Shown: positions 1 to 8,280, counted from the stretch's first letter. The stretch is DNA of 57,510 nt from Corallococcus sicarius (GCF_003611735.1 NZ_RAWG01000016.1:1-57510), one strand, 5' to 3'. The notes: a model not told the origin generated them from the sequence alone. Program-made: numbers and translations.

Positions 1-127
1 CGGGGGAGACGGTCGGAAGAGGGGGGACCCCTTCCACCCATCGTCGGCGCGACGCGGCGCCCGGTTGCGTCGCGCCTCCCTTTTTCTCAGCAGGCAGGGC
101 TTTTTTCGGGCTGGATCAGCCCGGCTG

Positions 128-688
128 TCACTTTATGCCGGGCTTCGAGGGGGCTGGAGGGCGGTGGCCGTCGGGGCGGGCGTGCTGGACGGCGTGGACG
201 ATGCGGGCCTCGGCCTGGAGTTTTTCAACGACATCGGCAGGCAGGCGGGCGCGTTCGGCGGCGACGGCGAGGGTGATGAGGAAGGCCTCGCTGACGGGAC
301 CCTGGGTGGAGGTGTTGCGGTCACTGGGAGTGAAGGCGTGGGCGTCCACCACGGTGCCGGAGGCGGTGCGCACCTGCACGGGGCGCTCCTCGGTGGCCAG
401 GGCGAGGGCGGTCTCCAGGCGGGCCAGGACGGGCCAGGACTCGGGGTCCACGGGGCGCAGCCGGCCGACGACGCTGTGTCCGGGGGCGTCCACGAGGCGG
501 GCCACGCGGCCGTTCCAGTTGGGCACGTGGACGTCATAGACGACGTCCACGTCCAGGGCCTCGGCGAGCTCGCCCTCGGGGAAGTCGGGCACGGGGGGCA
601 GGCCGTGCAGGTGCCGGCTCGCCGCGGCCGGGGCCAGGTCGAGGGAGAACGCGAACCAGGGACGCGAAGCCGCGGGGCCAGGTGCCAT
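128..688 (-). CDS. gamma-glutamylcyclotransferase-like protein
   Basis: Predicted 186 residues. The N-terminus WFAFSLDLA resembles the YFAYGSNL substrate loop of gamma-glutamylcyclotransferases (GGCT/AIG2-like fold). GRVARLVDAPGHSVVGRL and LARLETAL follow, the latter supplying a Glu where the family has its catalytic acid. In this family the enzyme releases 5-oxoproline from gamma-glutamyl compounds in the cytoplasm. The match is by motif pattern, and the Gly of the usual GSN loop is replaced by Leu, so activity is uncertain. I start at the Met at 688; an upstream Val/Met-rich extension to 724 looks non-coding. The gene lies downstream of the PKS operon on the same strand, with a 55-base gap. 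Confidence 0.6.
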   Translation of the reverse strand: MAPGPAASRPWFAFSLDLAPAAASRHLHGLPPVPDFPEGELAEALDVDVVYDVHVPNWNGRVARLVDAPGHSVVGRLRPVDPESWPVLARLETALALATEERPVQVRTASGTVVDAHAFTPSDRNTSTQGPVSEAFLITLAVAAERARLPADVVEKLQAEARIVHAVQHARPDGHRPPAPSKPGIK

Positions 689-743
689 GGGCCGGAGTGT
701 CCCCGGCGCGCGGCGGTGGAACAAGGGCCGGGTGGTGCGAGGG

Positions 744-1865
744 TCAGGTCACCACGGTGGCGAGGATGCGCTCGAAGAGCCACGGGGCCCGGCCCAACAG
801 GCGCACCACGGACCTTCGCAGTCGCGGGCGCCGCGTGAGCATCAGCAGGCCGTGCGTCGTCCAGGAGTACTTGCGGAACACCTGCTGGAAGGTGCGCTCG
901 TAGGGCATCAGGGTGTCGCGGCCCGCGCCCTTCGCCAAGGCGTCCGGGAGCAGCGCGCCCAGGGACTCCGCGCAGGTGAAGGCCAGGGTGAGGCCTTCGC
1001 CCGTCACCGCGTCCACGTAGCCCGCCGCATCTCCCACGAGGGCGAAGCGGTCCGCCACCCGCCTCCGGACCACGCGCGCCAGGGGCCCCGCGCCGCGCAC
1101 CTGCGAGTCCGTCTCCACGCCCGCGAGTTTCTCCGCGAGCTTCGGGAAGCGCGCCAGCAACGCTTCAAAGCCCACGCGCTCCGTCACGGTGCCGGCCTCC
1201 CACAGGAAGGCGATGCCCACGCGCTCCGCTCCGGCGGGCGTCACGTAGGCCTCGACGCCGGAGGCGAAGTGCACCTCCACGTAGGGCGTCCACGGCACGC
1301 GACGGAAGTGCCGCCGCAGCCCGAAGCGACGGGGACCTTCGCGGACCACGTCCAGGCCCTCCGCGCGGCGCAGCGGTGAAGCCAGCCCGTCCGCCGCCAC
1401 CAGGAAGCGCGCTTGCACGGGTCCCGTGGGCGTCTCCAGCGTCACCCCTGCGTCCGTGCGCTGATGCGACACGACCTGCGTGTGTTCGCGCAGGTCCACG
1501 CCCACTTCTCTCGCGCGGGAGACGAGCGCCGAGGACAGGGCCAGCCTGCGCACGCCCAGGCCACCGGGCGCCGGCAACTTCCCCTCCGCCGAGCTGCCGT
1601 CCTCCTGCACGTAGCGGATGCCCACGAAGGGCGCGCTCTCTCGCCGGTCCAGATGCGACAGCGCGCCCAGTCGCTCCAGCGCCTCCAGCCCCGAGGGCAT
1701 CAAGCCCTCACCGCATGCCTTGTCTACGGGTGTAGACGAGCGCTCCAGCACCACCGTGTCCAGCCCGCGCCGGGCCGCGGTGATGGCCACCGCGAGCCCC
1801 GCCGGGCCCCCACCGACCACGACCACGTCGTGGCGTCTCACCCGCCCTGCCCCATCACGAGTCAT
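744..1865 (-). CDS. FAD-dependent oxidoreductase (geranylgeranyl-reductase / hydroxylase-like)
   Basis: 373 residues, cytoplasmic or peripheral membrane. Residues ~13-45 form a Rossmann FAD site (VVVVGGGPAGLAVAITAARRG ending in an acidic residue, LE). DKACGEGLMPSGLEAL near residue 50 is the signature of geranylgeranyl-reductase-type flavoproteins, and FALVGDAAGYVDAVTGEG near residue 285 is the second FAD motif. It is last in the type III PKS operon and overlaps the acyl-AMP ligase gene by 11 bases. By analogy with the Streptomyces srs operon (PKS, methyltransferase, flavin hydroxylase) it may oxidise the alkylresorcinol or pyrone product, possibly to a quinone. The fold is clear; the substrate is inferred from context. 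Confidence 0.82.
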   Translation of the reverse strand: MTRDGAGRVRRHDVVVVGGGPAGLAVAITAARRGLDTVVLERSSTPVDKACGEGLMPSGLEALERLGALSHLDRRESAPFVGIRYVQEDGSSAEGKLPAPGGLGVRRLALSSALVSRAREVGVDLREHTQVVSHQRTDAGVTLETPTGPVQARFLVAADGLASPLRRAEGLDVVREGPRRFGLRRHFRRVPWTPYVEVHFASGVEAYVTPAGAERVGIAFLWEAGTVTERVGFEALLARFPKLAEKLAGVETDSQVRGAGPLARVVRRRVADRFALVGDAAGYVDAVTGEGLTLAFTCAESLGALLPDALAKGAGRDTLMPYERTFQQVFRKYSWTTHGLLMLTRRPRLRRSVVRLLGRAPWLFERILATVVT

Positions 1866-3609
1866 GCTCCGCGCGCACCATCGCGAGCGCGCTCTTCGCC
1901 ATCTCCACCGCGAGCCCCACCGCGCCCACCTTCTTCGGCGCCGTCAGCTCGCCCGACAGATAGCGCCGCAGCGCCTCGTTCCGGCGCAGCTTGCCGCTGG
2001 ACGTGCGCGGCAATGTGCCCGGCTCCAGGATGCGCACCGTGTGCGGCTGCACGCCCGTCGCCACGACCACCGCCGCGCGGATGTCCGCTTCCAGTGACGC
2101 CTCGTTTCCCGGTGCCGCGCGCTCCGCGAGGATGAGCAGCGCTTCGTCCTCGCTGCCCTCGGGCGTGAAGCCCAGCGCCACCGCGCAGCCCGTGCGCACG
2201 CCCTCCACCGCGCCCAGCGGCTCCTCGAAGGCCTGTGGCGCGTGGTTCGCGCCCCGGATGATGACCAGGTCCTTCGCGCGGCCCGTCAGGTACAGCTCTC
2301 CGTCCGCGCCAAAGCCCAGGTCCCCCGTGTCGAGCCAGCCATCGCCCGTGAGCGCGCGCCCCGTCGCCTCCGCGTCCTCGAAGTAGCCGTGCATCACCGA
2401 CGGCCCTCGCGCGAACACGCGCCCCACGCGGCGCTCCGGCAGCTCCGCGCCATCCTCGCCGCGCACCTGCACCTCGAAGCCCGCGACCGGCGCGCCCACG
2501 CTCACCAGCGTCCGCGTCCCATCGTGCACCTGTCCTTCGCGCGCCAGCACGTTCGGATCCACGCCCAGCTCGCGCGGTCCCCGGCCCGCAGGTGGGAACG
2601 TCACCGCGAGCGACGCCTCCGACAGCCCGTACACCGGCCGCAGCGCCCGCGCGGAGAAGCCCCACCGTTCGAAGCGCTCCGCGAAGCGGCGCAGCGTGTC
2701 CGCGGACACCGGCTCCGCGCCGTTGAGCGCGTGCAGCCACCCGGACAGGTCCACGCCCTGCATGTCCGCGTCCTTCACCCGCTTCAGGCACAGCCCATAG
2801 GCGAAGTTCGGCGCCGGAGACACGAAGCCCCGGTGCCGCGACAGCGCGCGCAACCACAGCGCCGGCTTCACCAGGAACGTCTCCGGCGGAATCAGCACCA
2901 GGCTGCCCGGGTAGTACAGCGCGGAGAGCACGCAGCCGATGAGCCCCATGTCGTGGTACAGCGGCAGCCAGCTCACGCCCACCGGCGTCACGCCCGCGGC
3001 CAGCGGCATCGCTGCCTCCAGCGCCGCCACCTGCGCCACGAGCGCCCCATGCGTCAGCGCCACCGGCTTCGGATCCACCGTGGAACCTGACGAGAACTGG
3101 ATGAGCCCCAGCGCGTCGGGGCTCACCTCCACCTCCAGGTCCTCGTCGCCGTGCATCACCGCGTCCACCGTGTGGCAGCCCAGCCGGGGCCGGGCCTGCT
3201 CCACGCTGGGGCCCAACAGCAGCCGCACGCGCGTATCCGTCAGCACCGCGCTCGCGCCCGTCACCTGGAGCATGCGCGCCGTCGCGCGGTGGTATTCGTC
3301 CAGCCGGCCCAGCCGCACCGGCGGATACAGCGGCACCGGCACCGCGCCCGCCAGCAGCGTGCCGAAGTAGGCGTCCATGAACGCGGGCGACGTGGGCAGC
3401 AGGAGGGCCACGCGGTCCCCCGGCTTCACTCCCAGCCTCGCGAGCCCCGCCGCGGCCCGCTTCGCGCGCCGGTACACATGGGACCAGGGCAGTGACGTCT
3501 CGCGCTCGGAGGCATCCACGAACACGAGCCCCAGCGACGTGTGCGACGTCGCCTTCAGCATCGCGTTCACCGTGGCGTGCTTCAGCGCGGGCAGGGGCGG
3601 ACCCTTCAT
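1855..3609 (-). CDS. fatty acyl-AMP ligase (FAAL-type, AMP-binding)
   Basis: 584 residues. ANL-superfamily motifs are in order: LIQFSSGSTVDPKPVALTHG (A3 P-loop, ~residue 170), YGLSEASLAVTFPP, GDGWLDTGDLGF (A7) and LTGRAKDLVIIRGANHAPQ (A8 hinge). The C-terminal PRTSSGKLRRNEALRRYLSG carries the A10 Lys. The NHAP(Q) stretch and overall length resemble fatty acyl-AMP ligases rather than acyl-CoA ligases. It should activate a free fatty acid as acyl-adenylate and load it on the ACP encoded immediately upstream, whose stop overlaps this start (ATGA, 3606-3609). This would bypass acyl-CoA for priming the type III PKS of the same operon. Confidence 0.9.
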   Translation of the reverse strand: MKGPPLPALKHATVNAMLKATSHTSLGLVFVDASERETSLPWSHVYRRAKRAAAGLARLGVKPGDRVALLLPTSPAFMDAYFGTLLAGAVPVPLYPPVRLGRLDEYHRATARMLQVTGASAVLTDTRVRLLLGPSVEQARPRLGCHTVDAVMHGDEDLEVEVSPDALGLIQFSSGSTVDPKPVALTHGALVAQVAALEAAMPLAAGVTPVGVSWLPLYHDMGLIGCVLSALYYPGSLVLIPPETFLVKPALWLRALSRHRGFVSPAPNFAYGLCLKRVKDADMQGVDLSGWLHALNGAEPVSADTLRRFAERFERWGFSARALRPVYGLSEASLAVTFPPAGRGPRELGVDPNVLAREGQVHDGTRTLVSVGAPVAGFEVQVRGEDGAELPERRVGRVFARGPSVMHGYFEDAEATGRALTGDGWLDTGDLGFGADGELYLTGRAKDLVIIRGANHAPQAFEEPLGAVEGVRTGCAVALGFTPEGSEDEALLILAERAAPGNEASLEADIRAAVVVATGVQPHTVRILEPGTLPRTSSGKLRRNEALRRYLSGELTAPKKVGAVGLAVEMAKSALAMVRAEHDS

Positions 3610-3887
3610 GGGTGCGCCCCCGCTTCCGAGCCCGACGCCCGGGCCGCGACCCGCGTGGCCACCAGCCGCGCCAGGTCCTCCACCGTGCGCACGCCCTGCG
3701 CGTCCTCCTCCGACAGCAGCACCCGGAAGCGGTTCTCCAGGCCCACCGCGAGCACCGTCAGCCCCAGGCTGTCCAGGTGCAGGTCGCGCAGCAGATCGTG
3801 CGAGGGCTCCACCGCGCCTTCGAACTCCAACTCCTCACGGGCGATGCGGCGGATCTCCGCCATCGCCTCCGTCACGGTGTCAGCCAC
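3606..3887 (-). CDS. acyl carrier protein
   Basis: 93 residues starting with GTG. It contains LRDLHLDSLGLTVLAVGLE with the phosphopantetheine-attachment Ser in the canonical DSL motif (~residue 40), flanked by the acidic helices of a carrier protein; the C-terminus is a short polar tail. It overlaps the methyltransferase gene upstream by 8 bases and the acyl-AMP ligase downstream by 4, so translation is probably coupled. Dedicated ACPs next to a FAAL accept acyl groups from the acyl-adenylate; here the acyl-ACP would be the starter unit for the type III PKS. Confidence 0.9.
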   Translation of the reverse strand: MADTVTEAMAEIRRIAREELEFEGAVEPSHDLLRDLHLDSLGLTVLAVGLENRFRVLLSEEDAQGVRTVEDLARLVATRVAARASGSEAGAHP

Positions 3888-4455
3888 GGCGTACCTCCGG
3901 AATGAAGCGGGGACGGTCGGCGAACGCCTCGGAATACATCGCGCCGAGCGCCGCCTCCTCCGCGCGGATGCGCACGAAGAGCAGGACCGCGTTGCCCACC
4001 GTGAAGACCACCGCCGTCACCCACGCTCCGTGGATGAGCGGCACGCACAACAGCTCCAGCACCACCGCCACGTAGTTCGGATGCCGCAGGAACCGGTACG
4101 GCCCGCCCGTCACCGGCGCCAGCCCCGGCACCACGATGATGCGCGAGTTCCACCGGTCGCCCAGCGTCCCGATGGCCCAGTACCTCAACCCCTGCGCCAC
4201 CACCGCGCCCACCAGCGCCGCCACGCTCCACGCGCCCCAGAAGGGCCGGTGCAGGGCGAACACCTCCGCCACGCACGCGAAGAGGAACAGCGTGTGGAAC
4301 ACCACCATGAACCGGTAGTGCCCCTGCCCCGTCTCCACGCCGCCCCGCGCGAAGGCCCGCGCCGCGTTGCGCTTGGACAGGACCAATTCCAGCAGCCGCT
4401 CCGCGATGAGCAGCGCCATGAAGCCCAGGAACAGTGTCTGTGTCACGGTCACCAT
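3880..4455 (-). CDS. isoprenylcysteine carboxyl methyltransferase-family membrane protein
   Basis: 191 residues with four to five hydrophobic segments. The ICMT/phospholipid-methyltransferase signature GGPYRFLRHPNYVAVVLELL lies near residue 117, followed by RIRAEEAALG near residue 163. The start ATG at 4455 overlaps the end of the PKS gene by 7 bases. In Streptomyces srs-type operons the equivalent gene (SrsB) O-methylates alkylresorcinol made by the neighbouring type III PKS, so SAM-dependent methylation of the phenolic lipid at the inner membrane is the likely role. The family is clear; the substrate is inferred. Confidence 0.85.
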   Translation of the reverse strand: MVTVTQTLFLGFMALLIAERLLELVLSKRNAARAFARGGVETGQGHYRFMVVFHTLFLFACVAEVFALHRPFWGAWSVAALVGAVVAQGLRYWAIGTLGDRWNSRIIVVPGLAPVTGGPYRFLRHPNYVAVVLELLCVPLIHGAWVTAVVFTVGNAVLLFVRIRAEEAALGAMYSEAFADRPRFIPEVRRG

Positions 4456-5537
4456 CGCACCAGCACCATCTCCGCGCAGAAGCCCGGTCCCATCGCCATC
4501 ACCACACCCCAGTCGCCCGGCTTCGCGCCCGCCTCTTCCAGCGTCTCGCCCAGCACGAAGAGCACCGACGCGCTGGACAGGTTGCCCACCTGGCGCAGCG
4601 ACTTCCACGAGCGCTCCAGCGCGCCCGCTTCCAATTCCAGCGCGGACTCGAAGCCCTCCAGCACCTTGGGCCCGCCGGTGTGCGCCACCCAGTGCCGCAC
4701 GTCCTTGCGGGTCAGCCCGTGCTCCGCGAGGAAGCCGTCCACGTTGCCCCGGATGTGGTCCTTCACGAGCTGCGGCACCTTCGCGGACAGCACGACCTTG
4801 AAGCCCGTGTCCACCACGTCCCAGCCCATCACCCGCTCGGTGTCCGGGTAGAAGACCGAGCGGGAGCCCACCACGCGGGGCCCCGTGGCCCCGGAGGCCT
4901 CCGCGCCGCGCAGCACCACGCACGCCGCGCCATCGCCGAAGAGGCCGGAGGCGATGATGTTGGGAATGGACAGGTCCTCGCGTTGCAGCGTCAGCGAGCA
5001 CAGCTCCGTGGCGATGAGCAGCGCGGTCTGCTTCGGGAACGCGCGCAGGTAGTCCGACGCCCGTGCCAGCCCCGCCGCGCCCGCGACGCAGCCCAGGCCG
5101 AAGATGGGGGTGCGCTTCACGTCCTCGCGCAAGCCCATCCGGTTGACCAGCCGCGCGTCCACGCTGGGGGTGGCGATGCCCGTCACCGTGACGAAGAAGA
5201 CGTGGTCCACGTCCTTCGGCGTGAGCCCCGCGCGCTCCAGCGCCTGGCGCGCGACGGTCTCCGAGAGGTCCGTGGCCACGCGGATCCACGCGTCGTTGCG
5301 CTGCTGGAAGGTCGCGAGCGCCGGGTACTCCTCCAGGGGCAGCGCCAGGTGCCGGCCGCCCACCTGGACGTTGCGGTGGAGGTCCTCGAGCCGCTCCAGG
5401 TTGAAGTGCTTCGTCGCCCACAGGTCGCGCAGCGCCCCGATGAGCTGGTCCTGGCTGGCGTAGTGCGGCGGAAGCGCGCGCCCCACCGCGCTCAAGGAAG
5501 GCGATGGCGTGGTGTCGTGACGGGTCGTGCTGAGCAT
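4449..5537 (-). CDS. type III polyketide synthase (chalcone/stilbene synthase family)
   Basis: 362 residues from the Met at 5537, which has a plausible AGGGA ribosome site; a GTG at 5558 is the alternative. The catalytic Cys lies in FGLGCVAGAAGL, His in HWVAHTGGPKVLEGFE and Asn in VGNLSSASVLFVLGE, giving the complete Cys-His-Asn triad. MAMGPGFCAEMVL is the C-terminal family signature. The enzyme extends an acyl starter with malonyl-CoA and cyclises it to a resorcinol or pyrone. It is first in a five-gene overlapping operon that encodes its own acyl-AMP ligase and ACP, so a long-chain acyl starter delivered as acyl-ACP is likely. Confidence 0.93.
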   Translation of the reverse strand: MLSTTRHDTTPSPSLSAVGRALPPHYASQDQLIGALRDLWATKHFNLERLEDLHRNVQVGGRHLALPLEEYPALATFQQRNDAWIRVATDLSETVARQALERAGLTPKDVDHVFFVTVTGIATPSVDARLVNRMGLREDVKRTPIFGLGCVAGAAGLARASDYLRAFPKQTALLIATELCSLTLQREDLSIPNIIASGLFGDGAACVVLRGAEASGATGPRVVGSRSVFYPDTERVMGWDVVDTGFKVVLSAKVPQLVKDHIRGNVDGFLAEHGLTRKDVRHWVAHTGGPKVLEGFESALELEAGALERSWKSLRQVGNLSSASVLFVLGETLEEAGAKPGDWGVVMAMGPGFCAEMVLVRW

Positions 5538-5709
5538 GAAGTCCCTGAGGGGTCCCACCCTGGAAGTCGAGTCCCCACGATTAACCGGCAGCCGGGCCGG
5601 ATGCGATGGTCTAGCGCCGCGTTGCCTACGCCTGAACCCCTGGGGGTGTTTCCAGTGTTGCGCACGCGACGCGCTGCCCGCATCCAGGGTCCTGCGTCAC
5701 GGGAGGGCC

Positions 5710-5734
5710 ACGGGTTCAAGTCCCGTACTCCTCG
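5710..5734 (+). other. tRNA-like 3' fragment (T-arm plus acceptor-like tail)
   Basis: ACGGG-TTCAAGT-CCCGT (5710-5726) is a perfect five-base-pair T-stem around a canonical T-loop (TTC, A58, T60). A seven-base acceptor-like strand and a G follow to 5734. No partner acceptor strand, D-arm or anticodon arm lies at the right distance upstream, so this is at most the 3' part of a tRNA. Such 3' fragments are left behind at integration sites of mobile elements. The rest of 5538-6009 shows no convincing gene. Confidence 0.35.
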
Positions 5735-6009
5735 CCCATGAGAAGGGCCTGGAAACGCAGGAAGGTACCTTCCGGAAGGACCTCGGTGCCCATGACGGAC
5801 GAGCGCGTCGGCGTTGCTCGACAGGCCGCGGGGAAATCCGGCCTCTGACAACCAGGGGACGCCCGTCGCTTCGTATTCGTCATGGACACAGCAACAGCCG
5901 GGCGAATCGTCGGTGCCACACCCTGGCCACATGACAGCTGTGTTTGCGACAGGAAGCCCACGGCGCCAGGGCTGACATCGCGTTCACCCATCCCAACCCA
6001 GGAGTGAAG

Positions 6010-6648
6010 ATGCCTTTCAAGAAATGGTCTGCTGCGTGCGCGCTCCTGCTGTTCACGGCCTGTGGTCCCGGGGAGCCCCCTGTTCCTGCCCCGGAGGCGC
6101 TGGATTCCCAGACGCAGAACGTCACCTGCGAGGGGTGCACTCCGACGGACGACGGTGCCGAGAACACCGGGGTCATCATTCCGGACCTTCCGCCCTTTCC
6201 CACCCACTACAGTCCGTATCTCGTGTTCTACGCGGACAACAATTGCTCCGATAGCTTCGGCACCGCGCTCTTTACCGAACCTCGTGCGGATCCAAGCAAT
6301 CCCATCAGCATCCCGTACGATTCCGCTGGCCGGGTCGCCGTGTCGGGATGGAAGAATGACGAGGCTCGCTCGATGAAGCTCCTCTACTGGCCTGCCGGCG
6401 TGCGCATCCGCCTCTGCGACGACCCCAACTGCGCGACCAGTGATGACTGGACGGACTATCGCATCAAGCAGGCCACGAGCGGGGAGTGCATCAGCACGTT
6501 CGAGGCGCCCCCTCCCTATTATGACCCGGATATTGGTGCCTGGATGCCGGTCACCCAGAGCATCAGCTACTACCGGGACGTCTTCTGGCATTCCTTCAAC
6601 GGCCTTGACGGCAAGGTGTCCAAGATTCTCATTGAAAGGGCTCCGTAG
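6010..6648 (+). CDS. small secreted lipoprotein, function unknown (possible beta/gamma-crystallin-like fold)
   Basis: 212 residues. The ATG at 6010 follows a good GGAG site at 6001. The N-terminus has a lysine, a hydrophobic stretch and the lipobox LFTAC with Cys18, so it should be a lipoprotein. A Pro-rich linker leads to a domain containing LVFYADNNCSDSFG, MKLLYWPAGVRIRLCDDPNC and WTDYRI. The pattern of aromatic strand ends and paired Cys faintly recalls the beta/gamma-crystallin-like proteins known from myxobacteria; this is weak. It stands alone between the PKS operon and decayed insertion sequences. Confidence 0.7.
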   Translation: MPFKKWSAACALLLFTACGPGEPPVPAPEALDSQTQNVTCEGCTPTDDGAENTGVIIPDLPPFPTHYSPYLVFYADNNCSDSFGTALFTEPRADPSNPISIPYDSAGRVAVSGWKNDEARSMKLLYWPAGVRIRLCDDPNCATSDDWTDYRIKQATSGECISTFEAPPPYYDPDIGAWMPVTQSISYYRDVFWHSFNGLDGKVSKILIERAP

Positions 6649-6860
6649 ACCGCAAGAGCCCTGAGTGTCGCCTCGGCAGAGCGGCCGGGATGACCACGCC
6701 CAGGGGACGAGAGCAGGCAGGACGCAGTGCCGTACACGAACGCCCGAGTTGAAGTTGCGCGTGCTCGAAAAACTTCAAGCGCTGGGCTGGAACCCAGGAG
6801 GAGTCGTCCTCGCATGGCGCGGACCTCCTCCGCGAAAGCTGGCGCGAGGCGGGCTGCCCC

Positions 6861-7051
6861 GAGGGGGTCGCGCGGCTCGCCCAGCGCCACCCGGTGTACC
6901 AGCGCGCTCGCGCCCGTCACCCCGAGCGCTGGAGCCGCGACACGCGCGACTGGACGCCCGCGGGCCCCATACGCCTCAACCCTTCACCGGAAGTGCAGGA
7001 GTTGAAACGCGTCGGCTGAGCCCTCTTGCGCGGCAGCGACCTTGACGCTCA
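6861..7051 (+). mobile_element. IS3-family remnant: transposase C-terminus plus right end
   Basis: From 6861 to the stop at 7017-7019 one frame reads EGVARLAQRHPVYQRARARH, then PERWSRDTRDWTP and PSPEVQELKRVG. This is the C-terminal tail of an IS3-family transposase (OrfB). Similarity to the copy at 11900-12036 continues past the stop to CGACCTTGACGCTCA at ~7037-7051, probably the terminal inverted repeat. Everything upstream of the tail is missing. The other copy lies on the opposite strand, so the pair brackets the peptide cassette as inverted repeats. Confidence 0.7.
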
Positions 7052-7345
7052 TCGCAAGTTCCATGCTCCTCGCGATGGAAAGGCCAACAATCCTGAGCGG
7101 TGGGTGGCCTCCGGAGTCTCACGGCCCCTGGCTCGCGCCATGGATACCGTTGCGTGGGATCCTGTATTGAGGGGACATCACCATACGCTCCCGAGCTTGC
7201 CTCCTCCTTTCCTGCTTTTCTCAGCCTGCGCGACGTCGACACCGAGCCCACGCTAGGGGCTGTCCCTGATCTCCGGTCCGAAAATTCAACCTGCTGGATT
7301 GAACATCGAGGTTGGGCCTGGCTTCGGGGGCATCAGGAGGTTGCC

Positions 7346-7375
7346 AGCCCGCGTCAGGCATGATCAACGCGGGCT
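7346..7375 (+). promoter_or_regulatory. perfect hairpin immediately before the IS5-type transposase start
   Basis: AGCCCGCGT (7346-7354) and ACGCGGGCT (7367-7375) form a perfect 9-bp stem around a 12-base loop, ending exactly at the GTG start at 7376. An AGGAGG Shine-Dalgarno lies at 7335-7340, five bases before the hairpin. Folding would place it at normal distance from the start, or could impede initiation. Translational control of the transposase is an inference. Confidence 0.45.
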
Positions 7376-7968
7376 GTGCGCCGACATGAACTGAGCGATG
7401 CCGAGTGGAGCCGCATCGAGCCCCTGCTGGGCTCCCGGAGCGGCCCTCCCTCGAAGCGAGGGGACCGTGACTTCATCAACGCCGGGGTGTGGCGCGTGAA
7501 GACCGGGGTGCAGTGGCGGGATCTGCCGGAGCGATTCGGCCACTGGAAGACCGTCTACAACCGCTTCCACCGATGGGCGAAAACGGGGCGCTGGGAAGCC
7601 ATCTTCCAGGCGCTTCGGCTCGACGTGGATGAGCTCGGCTCCCTCGTCGACGCATCGGTCGTCCGGGCGCACCAAGACGCAGCGGGCGGAAAAGGGAGAT
7701 CCGAAGCAATGCTCTGGGGCGTTCTCGAGGAGGTTTTTCAACAAAGGTTCACGCCGTCACAACGACGGGCGGTAAGCCGCTCCACCCGAACCCGAGCCGC
7801 AAGCGCCCGTTGCCTTTGGACCGGTCCCTCTACCGGCTGCGCTACCGGGTCGAATGCTTCTTCCCCGACCTCAAACGCTTTCGGGCTGCCGCCACCCGCT
7901 ACGACAAGACGGTGACCAGCGACCTCGCCGTCCTGCACGTCGCCTCCATGCTTCTCTGGCTGCGCTAA
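7376..7968 (+). pseudogene. IS5-family transposase, internally deleted and frameshifted
   Basis: The first ~105 codons from GTG 7376 encode an IS5-type N-terminus: RRHELSDAEWSRIEPLLGS, VWRVKTGVQWRDLPERFG, YNRFHRWAKTGRWEAIF and a first catalytic-like Asp in DASVVRAHQDAAG. After ~7700 the frame changes. The C-terminus resumes in another frame as PLDRSLYRLRYRVECFF, KRFRAAATRYDKTV and HVASMLLWLR, ending at TAA 7966-7968. The central section containing the second catalytic Asp is missing, so the element cannot encode its own transposase. The 7052-7345 stretch in front has no gene I can support and may include the IS left end. Confidence 0.8.
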
Positions 7969-8011
7969 GACGAGGGGGGAAGTCCGGAAGCACAGCTTTC
8001 CCAGTGTCTCA

Positions 8012-8039
8012 TTGACTGAGAAAAAACCTCCTGTACGAT
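8012..8039 (+). promoter_or_regulatory. putative housekeeping promoter for the Cys-rich peptide operon
   Basis: TTGACT (8012-8017) and TACGAT (8034-8039) are separated by 16 bases, a 5/6 and 4/6 match to -35 and -10 hexamers in unusually AT-rich local sequence. The start codon of the peptide gene lies 55 bases downstream, behind a strong AAGGAGA ribosome site. Confidence 0.45.
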
Positions 8040-8094
8040 CCGAGCGCGCGGGAGTTTCTGGATTGCCCGGGAACGCGCGCAAGGAGAAGACACC

Positions 8095-8280
8095 ATGAAA
8101 ACCCTCACCGCCTTGAGCCAGCGCTTCCTGCGGCTATTCCTGGCCGACGTGTCCGCAGGTGCGTGCATCGCGGAGGCCGGCTGCTGCTGCAACGCCGCCC
8201 GCACCAAGCGGCTCAACTGCTACGCCGCCTGCATCTTGGGCAGCTGCCGCTCCGGCAGCGGCAGTGGCTGCTACGGGTAG
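8095..8280 (+). CDS. Cys-rich precursor peptide (candidate disulfide-bonded secreted peptide)
   Basis: 61 residues with an AAGGAGA site before the ATG. The first 23 residues (MKTLTALSQRFLRLFLADVS then AGA) form a short, only weakly hydrophobic leader ending in Ala-Gly-Ala, which satisfies the -3/-1 rule for signal peptidase. The remaining 38 residues carry eight Cys (24, 30-32, 42, 46, 51, 59) and end in a Gly/Ser-rich SGSGSGCYG. There is no double-Gly leader and no lanthipeptide or radical-SAM enzyme nearby. The following genes encode two redox membrane proteins, an exporter and an S26 peptidase. I infer oxidation of the Cys to up to four disulfides and leader removal during export. I do not recognise a named peptide family. 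Confidence 0.8.
   Translation: MKTLTALSQRFLRLFLADVSAGACIAEAGCCCNAARTKRLNCYAACILGSCRSGSGSGCYG

Noticed and set aside
1-127. Possible gene at the left edge
   Set aside because: No frame with recognisable coding features; open frames here are shadows of the minus-strand gene that follows.
5600-5737. Full tRNA, including selenocysteine tRNA
   Set aside because: No acceptor partner, D-arm or anticodon arm could be folded upstream of the T-arm, so only a fragment is reported.
5716-6591. 291-codon minus-strand frame over the small lipoprotein
   Set aside because: The plus strand has a ribosome site, signal peptide and lipobox; the antisense frame has none of these.
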